NCBI RefSeq assembly: GCF_002072955.1
Contig: NZ_LPUF01000001.1
Coordinates: forward strand, 2,378,896 to 2,442,895
DNA: 64,000 bases
Reading direction: 5' to 3'
Source of the DNA: Methyloprofundus sedimenti
GTDB lineage: Bacteria > Pseudomonadota > Gammaproteobacteria > Methylococcales > Methylomonadaceae
Part shown: piece by piece, positions 18,955 to 26,682 of the stretch
Position numbering within the stretch: position 1 is the first letter of the stretch
How the letters are laid out: each line of letters begins with the position of its first letter
The notes under the pieces: generated by a model
Seen by the model: only the letters and a program-made list of their open reading frames with translations
Database searches by the model: none
What the model was told of the DNA's origin: nothing
Position numbers and translations under genes: made by a program

Positions 18955-19944
18955 TTAAAGCCCTGTTTGTACAGCCATGCCATGCACATGGCAATCGAGA
19001 CAAGATCCACCGACCTGATGCACACCACTCAATCCATTACCTGTATCTTCATCTGACTCTTCTACCTGAAACTCTGACTCATGACAAACAACACAATGTT
19101 GCGCATAGTTGCCATTTTCTACATCAATAAAAACCGGTTGCGAGCGTACTTGTGGGGGTAATAAAAAAGCGCCCGTATCACTACGATCAATGATCAATTT
19201 TTCATTATGAGTACCGTGCATTGCATGACAGTCAGTACATTCCACTAAGCTGCCATATTGATATCCGCTGTCTCGTAAACCTGCATAAGTACGCTCTCCA
19301 CTCCCTTTAGGATAACCATGCTTATCAATATATCGATAATTTTTTTCCATCATAACCAGCGGATCACGCAAGAATCGTGGCGTCATTTCATAACCCGGCT
19401 GCTGTTTATCCTGATTATGACAACGTAAACAAAACTCGGTTTGATTACTGTATGGTAAATCCAGACCCCGTTGATTGATGAAGTGTGTTAAATCCACACT
19501 GGCTTCAAATTTACCATCCATATCAGAGCTATCATGACAGGCGATACATTCCGAATCAGCTAGAATACTGTCTTTATCCACGTTAAAATTATGGTTTTTA
19601 ATCTCATTCATTATCGGGTTTTTAGGCAATAATGCAGAATTATGGCAAAGCACACACTTTCTTGGCGCTGACGTTCCATTCTGACCATGGCACCCCGTAC
19701 AACTTGCATAACCGGTCTGTAAAACAATGTCACGTATCTCTGGAACAGTGCGGTGAATATTGCGCCTTACATGACAGGCTGCACAATCACTTTGCCCCCA
19801 GGCACTACCATCACTGCCATGAGTTTTAGTTAATAAGATTTGATTATTTGCCAGTGAAACATCACGCGCATAAAGCGTTTGACTGGCCATTAACAAACTC
19901 GCCAAGAAAAAAATTTCGATAAATAATGAACGATATTTACGCAT
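18955..19944 (-). CDS. Octaheme periplasmic-type c cytochrome
   Basis: A 329-residue protein with an N-terminal signal peptide (FFLASLLMASQTLYA) and eight CxxCH sites: CAACH, CTGCH, CVLCH, CIACH, CLRCH, CTDCH, CVVCH and CLDCH. Several histidines lie between the sites and could be distal axial ligands, as expected for bis-His multiheme cytochromes. It sits two bases downstream of the heptaheme gene in the operon. No transmembrane segment beyond the signal. A soluble periplasmic carrier, or the heme wire inside a porin-cytochrome complex, would both fit; the sequence does not decide. Confidence 0.85.
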   Translation of the reverse strand: MRKYRSLFIEIFFLASLLMASQTLYARDVSLANNQILLTKTHGSDGSAWGQSDCAACHVRRNIHRTVPEIRDIVLQTGYASCTGCHGQNGTSAPRKCVLCHNSALLPKNPIMNEIKNHNFNVDKDSILADSECIACHDSSDMDGKFEASVDLTHFINQRGLDLPYSNQTEFCLRCHNQDKQQPGYEMTPRFLRDPLVMMEKNYRYIDKHGYPKGSGERTYAGLRDSGYQYGSLVECTDCHAMHGTHNEKLIIDRSDTGAFLLPPQVRSQPVFIDVENGNYAQHCVVCHESEFQVEESDEDTGNGLSGVHQVGGSCLDCHVHGMAVQTGL

Positions 19945-19946
19945 AA

Positions 19947-20588
19947 TTATTGATTATGACAATCCTGGCAATAAAATGAGTTATGGCATTGTGCGCAATT
20001 AGCAGGCATCATGCGCGCTTCTAAACCATGTCGATTTATATAGTTTAAAGGATGATAAGAGCGATTAAGTGTATCCCGCCGGAAATGGCAATTCGTACAA
20101 AACTTCTGGTCTAAATGACACGTTTCACATATCGCGGTATCTTGCTTACTATCCTCCTGATGATTCTGGATGTAGCCAGAGTTATGATCGGCTGGCCAGA
20201 TTTTTTTGGGATCATCATGGCAAAGGTTACAACGCCACGGTCCTCGTAATTCAGTCACATGACAATCATGGCAAATGGCCTCAAGCGGCTCATTGGCAAC
20301 CGTATTAAGCGGCTTACGTTTGGTTTCATCATGTTCATCATTTTTCTGAAAAGCGTGGCAAAGTAAACAACTATCCCCTTCCTCTTTCATGACTTCATAA
20401 TGCACTTTATGCGGATAATAAATATCACTGCGTTGATCTCGTTTTTCCCACCAGGTTGCTTCTTTCTTATTATCTTTCGGATCCTGGCTCTGCTTTTCCT
20501 GACCTGGCACGGTAGGAATGAAGGGCTGTTCTGCTGCAACGCAAACCATACTCAGAGACAATAACAAACTATAAATAATCCAACGCAT
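19947..20588 (-). CDS. Heptaheme c-type cytochrome
   Basis: A 213-residue protein with signal peptide (YSLLLSLSMVCVAAE) and seven CxxCH sites (CLLCH, CHDCH, CNLCH, CETCH, CTNCH, CAQCH, CQDCH), a dense heme content for its size (one per about 27 mature residues). Its ATG overlaps the stop codon of the beta-barrel gene, so the two are probably translated together. In known porin-cytochrome complexes a small multiheme protein encoded next to the porin threads the barrel; this protein and the following octaheme one are the natural candidates here. Confidence 0.85.
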   Translation of the reverse strand: MRWIIYSLLLSLSMVCVAAEQPFIPTVPGQEKQSQDPKDNKKEATWWEKRDQRSDIYYPHKVHYEVMKEEGDSCLLCHAFQKNDEHDETKRKPLNTVANEPLEAICHDCHVTELRGPWRCNLCHDDPKKIWPADHNSGYIQNHQEDSKQDTAICETCHLDQKFCTNCHFRRDTLNRSYHPLNYINRHGLEARMMPANCAQCHNSFYCQDCHNQ

Positions 20589-21865
20589 TACAACTTGGCC
20601 TTTGGCTGAAAATTATCGAAATACCAGGTCGCTTGCAAGCCTGCCTGATATTCATTATCTAAGCGGGAATTAACAATATAACTACCCGATATATCGATAA
20701 AAACATCACTGAATAATTTATACCGATAGCCCAACTGCGTTCCTGCTGCTTTATTCTGACCATAAAGGGGGCTCTCATCCAGTGAATACGCTAGATCCAA
20801 AACCAATAAAGATTTTCTTGATAAAGAGTATTCAGAACTAAAGTACAGGTTATAACTACTACTGGTCCCAAATTCGAGCATATCAAAATCGCCACTGAGC
20901 ACAAAGTTTCTAAAATAATGACTCCGCACACCCGCATCAAATCCGTAGCCAATATCTTCCCCTTCATTTCTGGCTGCCCGCTTACCACCGATATGATAGG
21001 AAAATGTCTCGGTCAGTTCCTGATCATAACTGACTCTTACTAGATCCTGACGCCCTTGATGATAATCGCTGTAAAACTTTTCTTTAAACGTAGGATAAGG
21101 GATTTTTGGCTCATATAATGAATAGCTGACGCGGATGCGACTTGCTTCAGTAATATCCAGTAATAAGCTACTGTATACTTCTTCAAAAACACCCGTATTT
21201 GTTTCTAATGTTGCCATGAAAGAAAGTTCATACGCATGCAGGTAACTTTGTTCAAACTCCCCTTCGATGGTATTAGCCATAGTTAAGCGGGTTGAAGTAT
21301 GCTCATCATGGAATTGCTGAAAGCCAAAGCGAAACAACCAGGTTTTAATCGGCAAGATCCTATTATCCCAATCGAGTTGCTGATTACTCATTAGCTCAAG
21401 TCCATAGAGCCAGTCACCTTGAACAGTACGTACATCCTCCTGACGTGTTGGTCTACCACCATAAACATTAAATGTTAAACCCTGGTTAGGTAGCTGATAG
21501 CGCACCGCGACGCCATCCAGGCTATAAAACCCTAAACTATCCGAACGTTGAAAACGTCCAGCTTGTATGGTGGTATCCCATTGTTCTATCAGTTTTTCAA
21601 TAACAAGTTGATAAATATCACCCTCAAACCCAAATAAACTACTCTGCCTGGCAACAAAATCTAAGGATGTCCGCCAACTTTCATTATCAAATGCGACAAA
21701 ACTACCCCACACTTCACCAAAAACCTGAGAATCATCCGTGTAACGAGTATAACGATTATCGCCTTGAACTTTTGCCTTTACAGTACCATTCCAGTTCCAG
21801 GCACTATTCGCACTGGGCATAGGTAATAACAATACAGTTGATAAAAAAAAAGGAACGGCCTTCAT
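20588..21865 (-). CDS. Outer-membrane beta-barrel protein of the cytochrome operon
   Basis: A 425-residue protein with signal peptide (FFLSTVLLLPMPSANSAW) and alternating hydrophobic/polar strands rich in Tyr, Phe and Trp throughout, typical of a large outer-membrane barrel. Examples are SLDGVAVRYQLPNQGLTFNV and YNLYFSSEYSLSRKSLLVL. There are no cysteines, so it binds no heme. Position next to hepta- and octaheme genes is the arrangement of porin-cytochrome electron conduits (MtrB-, Omb- or PCC-like in concept). I see no signature tying it to a named porin family, and it lacks an obvious MtrB-type CxxC motif. Confidence 0.8.
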   Translation of the reverse strand: MKAVPFFLSTVLLLPMPSANSAWNWNGTVKAKVQGDNRYTRYTDDSQVFGEVWGSFVAFDNESWRTSLDFVARQSSLFGFEGDIYQLVIEKLIEQWDTTIQAGRFQRSDSLGFYSLDGVAVRYQLPNQGLTFNVYGGRPTRQEDVRTVQGDWLYGLELMSNQQLDWDNRILPIKTWLFRFGFQQFHDEHTSTRLTMANTIEGEFEQSYLHAYELSFMATLETNTGVFEEVYSSLLLDITEASRIRVSYSLYEPKIPYPTFKEKFYSDYHQGRQDLVRVSYDQELTETFSYHIGGKRAARNEGEDIGYGFDAGVRSHYFRNFVLSGDFDMLEFGTSSSYNLYFSSEYSLSRKSLLVLDLAYSLDESPLYGQNKAAGTQLGYRYKLFSDVFIDISGSYIVNSRLDNEYQAGLQATWYFDNFQPKAKL

Positions 21866-21884
21866 GCAAATAAATTCTTCAGCC

Positions 21885-22130
21885 TTAGTGATTATAAAAG
21901 TCGTCGCCTTGACGTTTTTTTATCATGGCCCAACCGACCAGTGATCCTAAAGCCACCACACACCCACCACAAACAGCACAACGCCCTTGTTGTGGAAGAG
22001 TACAGCTCGATGCAGTTAACAAATGCCCCGCCGCGATACCTGCACCAAACAACCAGGGAATACTTTGATTAAGACGTGTTATGGATGCATCACTTTTCAC
22101 ACTCTCACTTAAATCACCTACTTTTTTCAT
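21885..22130 (-). CDS. Small Cys-rich membrane protein heading the cytochrome operon
   Basis: About 81 residues when started at the ATG at 22130, which has a GGGAAGG ribosome-binding site; a longer frame from 22157 lacks one. A polar N-terminus is followed by two hydrophobic segments (SIPWLFGAGIAAGHLLTAS and GGCVVALGSLVGWAMI) separated by a short loop with four cysteines (C-T-L-P-Q-Q-G-R-C-A-V-C-G-G-C). The clustered cysteines could bind a metal or cluster, or form disulfides. It is the first gene of the nine-gene operon, directly after a terminator-like hairpin. I do not recognise the family and give no function. Confidence 0.7.
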   Translation of the reverse strand: MKKVGDLSESVKSDASITRLNQSIPWLFGAGIAAGHLLTASSCTLPQQGRCAVCGGCVVALGSLVGWAMIKKRQGDDFYNH

Positions 22131-22159
22131 TAATTTACCTTCCCTCTTAAACAACAAAA

Positions 22160-22184
22160 GGAGCGCCTAAACTACAGGCGCTCC
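22160..22184 (-). terminator. Terminator/attenuator-like hairpin before the cytochrome operon
   Basis: A perfect 9-bp stem, GGAGCGCCT with AGGCGCTCC, around a 7-base loop. On the minus strand it is followed directly by TTTTGTTGTTT. It ends 30 bases before the ATG of the first operon gene, which leaves no room for a conventional promoter in between. Transcripts of the operon should therefore read through it, as in attenuation control. Confidence 0.65.
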
Positions 22185-23050
22185 CCAGAAAATAGACTCT
22201 CACAAGCGAGAATTCGCGAGAATGATAAGTCTGATGCTTAACAAAATAACCATTCTAGTAACTAGCTTCGCTAAATATATCCTTATCAAACCATAAGTTA
22301 GACATTTTATTTTTGGCTAAGGCTTCCTTGTAAAACTATTTTTACTTGCCCCTGGTTGCATCCCTGCACTATATTTTGTTCCCCTATTCCCTAGTGAAAC
22401 TCCTTATTTCCTTTATTATCCTAAAAAGCCAAAGCTTATCCCTTTACTTTGATTCGGCAATCCTTTGCCTCCTTGCCTATACTGCTTTCCTAAACAGTTC
22501 CTTAATCCCTGCATTGAGCATCCCGCCCTGCACTATCCTAAATCAAAATCCATATCAAACACAGATCCATTTGCGCCACTCCTAGTCAGTTTAACGTCCA
22601 GTCAAACAGGAAAATACCCTCTCGAATAAATTCCTTCTATTGAAATTGATACAGTCCCTACATCAATACCAACACAACATATAAAGCACCATCCATGCCA
22701 AAAATACATACCTGTAAATAATTTATGTATTTTGAGAAAATATTACTATTAATTCAATACCTTAAAATAATAAAATCTATTGAAATAAAAAATAGCTAGT
22801 CGCAAACCGCCCTAATTAATACATAATTAACAGGCTAAATGCCGCAACTACCCGACAAACCTAAGGCATTTGCCTTACTTTATTTTTAGTTCAGTTTACC
22901 TTCGAAAAGTGCCCTTTTTTAACAAAAGACACCCATAGCACTAACTGTTCTCCCATAGATTGAAAGCATAAAAAAAGGGGAAGTAAAATACCCCCCCCTT
23001 CTTTTTTAATGCCTGATAATAAAACTCAGGCGATTTAAGCTAGATCGTTA
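22185..23050. other. Long intergenic region upstream of the cytochrome operon
   Basis: No convincing gene. The plus strand is pyrimidine-rich, with an 80-codon frame that looks like chance. A 16-base inverted repeat CTTAT-N6-ATAAG at 22282-22297 could be an operator. On the minus strand a small hairpin (GGCAA/TTGCC) lies around 22460, and the segment between it and the attenuator is rich in GGG/AGGG runs. The operon promoter must lie here. I looked for the c-di-GMP-I (GEMM) consensus and did not find it. The distal end holds the terminator of the 916-residue cytochrome gene. Confidence 0.5.
22970..22998 (-). terminator. Intrinsic terminator after the 916-residue cytochrome gene
   Basis: On the minus strand a G-run and a C-run (paired GGGG/CCCC extended by A-T pairs) enclose a loop of about ten bases and are followed by seven T. 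It lies about 50 bp past the stop codon. The mirror arrangement (T-run on the plus strand at 23002-23007) could also stop transcription from the other side. Confidence 0.7.
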
Positions 23051-25801
23051 TTATTTATCCGCAATAACAAAATAGCCTGGTTCAGTTGTTTTAAAGATGA
23101 CATAACCTTCTTCATCATCGCTAGCAGGCACTATCATTAACAGATCCGACTCAAGTGCTTTGTAGACAGAATTCAATGCCCAGTTAGCCATAATGACATT
23201 AATATCGCTTAGATTGGTTTTAGTACCTTTATAAGCGACTTTAATAAACATTGGCACCCCATTATAGCTATCCACATGCTTTTTACTGCTATCACGTATA
23301 TCAAAGAAATATACATTGGAGCGCAATTTCCCATAAGAACGTGCATCCAGGATGCCTTGCGCGGCATCTTCCGCGCCATTTATTAATCCTAAAGCACCGC
23401 GATAAGTCGGGAACAGGATGTTATTAACAGTATTACCGTCAATTGCCGCCGCCATGTTTCTTAAGTTAAAGTTACCTTTATTAACTTGAAACACGAAAGT
23501 ATCAGTGCTAGGAAGATCTGGAGCCATTAAGCCGCCAAGCTCCGGTCCAAGAGCGTGTAGCAGGCTGTCTGTATTAAACTTTTTGAACTCACCGATAATC
23601 TCGGAAGCGCTGGAGTTTTTCAGACGACTCATAAAGGGATCAATTTTGGTCTCAAACAGAACATCTGAAACATTCTCAGTAATATCACCATTAGCCTGTA
23701 GTTTCATATAAGACAAGTCTAGCTTATAAAGTCCTTCTTCTACCAGACGTGGATCAGGAATGGTTCTAATTACTTGTGAATTAGCCTCACCGAGAATACC
23801 TTTGGGTGAAATCAATGCACTAAATGCACCACTTTGTTTACGTTCATGGCATTCCTCACACTGCACTGAGTCAGGTGATGGGCGCGTATTATGAGAAATA
23901 ATATACTCATTTGATTCGCTCAACACTTCAGCTGTATCAGGGTTTTTGTAGCCTTTTTGAGTGAGTAAAGCATCATAAGCTTTTTTTAGCGCAACATACT
24001 GCTCATAAGTTTCAGGAGGAAGTACGGTTGGTGAGGGCGCACCGCCACCATGGCCGGCAACCAGTTTAACCGGAAGTGTACCCAGTGATTCGCCGGTAAT
24101 GACATTTTTAATATTGCCATAAGGATTGCCTTCAGCATCTTCAAGAATTTCCTTAACGACAAGAAGCTCGTATTTTGCCAATATGCGCTTGCTTACTTTA
24201 TCTTGCCAGTAACTGCGAACTCTAGGGTTATAAGGTACCATGGTTGACTTGCCATTTGCAGCAATGCGGTAACGATACATTAACTGAATAGGTGTACCAC
24301 GACTTTTCTTATTATTGATATGACACGCCTGACAAGAAACTACATCAAAGTGAGTTTTGGTTATTTTTGTTAAGGACTCTTTACTATAGCCCGCCATATC
24401 GCCACTCGCTTTCCATAGTTCACGGTGAGCATCCAGTAAGGTGTCGTGACCTGAAGGAACAACCGCATTTTTTGAGTTGATATGGCACGCTTCACAGGAT
24501 TTTGCATTAGGCGCATAGTCTAAATCATTGCGCACATCATTGTCTGAGTTCCCTTTTGGGAAATCATGATTAGCGTCTAAATCAACATTAGCTAGTGGCG
24601 ACTTGAAATACTGCTTCGCATGACAAGAATTACAATTTTCAATATCACGGGTTTGGCCATTGTCATCGGTGTAGCTTTTGCCTTTATGTACATCGTCCTG
24701 ATAATCATCCACCAAAGTACCATCAGCAGCATCTTGACCTGCTTCGGTCAGCGTTGCAGCTGCAGCATCACCGAAACCGTAAAAACCGCGACGTGAATTA
24801 CTGGTTAAGTGACAATCCATGCAATTTTCGTTAGCAGGAAAGCGTAACATAGGAATGGTAGTTCTGCCGTTTTCATCAAAGGCATCGGCATGCCAGTTAA
24901 AAATAGGCATACCTTTTTCATCTAGTGTAGGCTGCATCGTTGCGGCGCCACCACCATGAGCCGCATGTTCTCCACCTTGCATTGATCTGGCTACGGTCAC
25001 CAGGTTTTTACCGTCTTTATCAACGACTAATTCCATTAGACCTGATGCTGCCTGGCGAAAAAAGCCTTTACTAGCAAATTGTGAACGGGCAGTCCTGGGA
25101 GACGGAATGAGTGTTGTAAGGCCGCTATCTTCTGGAATTTTTAAATTAGAAATGTCTACATGACAGAACATACAGTCTGCTTCACCAACGCCACTTTTTT
25201 TCCAGTCCCAGAGCACTAAAGTTTGTTCTCCGGTGACGCTATCAACTTCACGTTCATAGTAATCGCCATCATTGAGGGCAATATCTTCGATCTTTTTTTC
25301 ATCATAGCGAATGCCATCACGGTCTCTTTCAGCCCAGCCTCCACCAACATGACAAGACATGCAGTTTTTGACCTGATGCGCAGAACCATAGTCTGCAAAA
25401 TCCAATGGATTCGAGTTGGTTTTTTTGGCTAAAACGGTTGGCGTATCGCCCCCCATACAGTTATAGCCACCGTAATAGCCAGGAGAGACCAGATGTGGTA
25501 AACCGCGTGTAGCGCCATAAGTATCACTGGCTTCATCGCGTCCTTGCTGGAAATGAAATGCATGCGTTAAGGCCTCATAATCATGACAGCCACTCCCCGC
25601 ACAACTTTTTTTCGGGCTATACGGATTATTAGATTCCAGTACATGATTACCCTGCTCATCGAGCAAAGGGATCGGTGGGTGATTAACAGGCTTATCAAAC
25701 GCGTTCATCACCGCGTAACTGTTAGTAAACATGAAAAGTAGATACAAACAACTCAGATTAATGAGCCATTGCTGCTTTCCATGAGGTTTTGTTGATTTCA
25801 T
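23051..25801 (-). CDS. Large octaheme c-type cytochrome (exported)
   Basis: A 916-residue protein with an N-terminal signal peptide (LINLSCLYLLFMFTNSYA), one CX4CH site (SCAGSGCH, near residue 67) and seven CxxCH sites (CMSCH, CMFCH, CMDCH, CNSCH, CEACH, CQACH, CEECH). The last lies near residue 650, leaving a heme-free C-terminal domain of about 260 residues. Low heme density and long insertions (for example a Gly/His-rich stretch GGEHAAHGGGAATMQ) are typical of surface-exposed or enzymatic multiheme proteins, not simple wires. A strong ribosome site (GGAGGGG) precedes the ATG. It is transcribed separately but in the same direction as the nine-gene operon; a catalytic or terminal extracellular partner role is inferred. 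Confidence 0.87.
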   Translation of the reverse strand: MKSTKPHGKQQWLINLSCLYLLFMFTNSYAVMNAFDKPVNHPPIPLLDEQGNHVLESNNPYSPKKSCAGSGCHDYEALTHAFHFQQGRDEASDTYGATRGLPHLVSPGYYGGYNCMGGDTPTVLAKKTNSNPLDFADYGSAHQVKNCMSCHVGGGWAERDRDGIRYDEKKIEDIALNDGDYYEREVDSVTGEQTLVLWDWKKSGVGEADCMFCHVDISNLKIPEDSGLTTLIPSPRTARSQFASKGFFRQAASGLMELVVDKDGKNLVTVARSMQGGEHAAHGGGAATMQPTLDEKGMPIFNWHADAFDENGRTTIPMLRFPANENCMDCHLTSNSRRGFYGFGDAAAATLTEAGQDAADGTLVDDYQDDVHKGKSYTDDNGQTRDIENCNSCHAKQYFKSPLANVDLDANHDFPKGNSDNDVRNDLDYAPNAKSCEACHINSKNAVVPSGHDTLLDAHRELWKASGDMAGYSKESLTKITKTHFDVVSCQACHINNKKSRGTPIQLMYRYRIAANGKSTMVPYNPRVRSYWQDKVSKRILAKYELLVVKEILEDAEGNPYGNIKNVITGESLGTLPVKLVAGHGGGAPSPTVLPPETYEQYVALKKAYDALLTQKGYKNPDTAEVLSESNEYIISHNTRPSPDSVQCEECHERKQSGAFSALISPKGILGEANSQVIRTIPDPRLVEEGLYKLDLSYMKLQANGDITENVSDVLFETKIDPFMSRLKNSSASEIIGEFKKFNTDSLLHALGPELGGLMAPDLPSTDTFVFQVNKGNFNLRNMAAAIDGNTVNNILFPTYRGALGLINGAEDAAQGILDARSYGKLRSNVYFFDIRDSSKKHVDSYNGVPMFIKVAYKGTKTNLSDINVIMANWALNSVYKALESDLLMIVPASDDEEGYVIFKTTEPGYFVIADK

Positions 25802-26496
25802 AAGTCCCCTCCAGGTAAGTGAAATTCAGGTTCTTTTTAGTAACGCAAAGCTTAGCAATCGTTGAACTTTAACCAGAGCATTAAGTTCCTGTTATTTAAA
25901 ACAGCCTGAGAGTACCCCCCAAAAAATAAAACCCACACACTTTGTTATCATTCAAAAGTTGAAATATCTTAGCCTTTAAAAAAACATGCTTTTGTTGAAA
26001 AAAAACATGCTAACCTCGACCCAAGCAATAATTAAGCCATACATGGCCATCCTGAATACGTAATCACATACAAAGGATATTTTCATAAATATTTTGTAAC
26101 ATTTACTGCAAGTTTAAGACTACAAGTCATTGTTTATTTGTATGTTTTTTAAATTATCACTTGGAATTATCAATTACCTTTATGCTGCATCGTGTACTTA
26201 TATTAAGACTGACTTTTATTTAAATCAGTAGAAACTCTTTTTCCAAAATTCAGCTGGCAAGCTAAATGGCTCGGTAGTTCAAGCCTTATAACAATGTTTA
26301 ATTAAAAGGTTTAGAGTGAGCGCAAAGACATCTCGATATTTCTCTTTGTGAGTTAGCGAGAGTTAAATTATGTGAATGTGGAGGAGAAAAATAAAGCAGC
26401 TACTTTTAAGCTCACTATATTATGCGACTGAACTAACCGTAACGTTTTAGATGGCCTTCCCTCCGAATCGACGGGGGGGTAGATCCACTTTTTTGA

Positions 26497-26552
26497 AACC
26501 AAATAAGTGCTCTAGTCTTAGAGCGCTAACAATATTGTTTAATTATTTGGTT
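26497..26552. repeat. Nested inverted repeats forming a possible three-way junction
   Basis: A 10-bp outer stem (AACCAAATAA with TTATTTGGTT) encloses two inner hairpins: GCTCTA/TAGAGC at 26509-26524, and the palindrome AACAATATTGTT at about 26528-26539. This is the fold of a small cloverleaf-like RNA, or of a mobile-element end. Which strand is transcribed is unknown. Confidence 0.55.
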
Positions 26553-26560
26553 AAGAGGCT

Positions 26561-26582
26561 GGTTAAATCAGAATGATTAACC
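26561..26582. repeat. Hairpin GGTTAA/TTAACC
   Basis: Perfect 6-bp stem with a 10-base loop, directly after the three-way-junction element. Too weak for a terminator and has no T-run on either side. Confidence 0.4.
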
Positions 26583-26596
26583 GGGTATTAATTTTT

Positions 26597-26626
26597 CTTA
26601 TACCGCTGTTATAACAACGGTATAAG
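26597..26626 (+). terminator. Hairpin with T-run between ccmI and the intergenic element
   Basis: Perfect 9-bp stem CTTATACCG/CGGTATAAG with an inner GTTATAAC palindrome, followed by ACTTTTTC on the plus strand. The only good T-run is on the plus strand, so it fits termination of a transcript from the structured region to its left better than the end of the ccm operon. Confidence 0.45.
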
Positions 26627-26682
26627 ACTTTTTCATCACGTACAAATCAATTTTGATGGACACTGCCACCTAGAAATGACTT

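Larger units (their letters stand above)
25802..26682. other. Structured intergenic region between ccmI and the large cytochrome gene
   Basis: About 880 bp without a protein gene. Near the cytochrome gene are two direct copies of AGCATG followed by a T-run on the minus strand (about 25984-26012) and a TTCAA-N3-TTGAA palindrome at 25951-25963. The half near ccmI (26497-26626) holds three consecutive inverted repeats, listed separately. No tRNA or known riboswitch was recognised. Confidence 0.5.

Noticed and set aside
18953-19003. Longer N-terminus for the hexaheme cytochrome
   Set aside because: It overlaps the upstream gene by 49 bases, and its first residues are antisense-like Cys/His-rich; the GTG at 18952 gives a clean signal peptide.
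22346-22585. 79-residue plus-strand frame upstream of the cytochrome operon
   Set aside because: No ribosome site, odd composition driven by a pyrimidine-rich strand, no family resemblance.
22185-22700. c-di-GMP-I (GEMM) riboswitch controlling the cytochrome operon
   Set aside because: Such riboswitches control multiheme genes in Geobacter, so I looked for the conserved core on the minus strand; the key segments are missing.
26260-26290. tRNA-like GGCTCGGTAGTTCAAGCC stretch
   Set aside because: Spacing and the remaining arms do not fit a tRNA.
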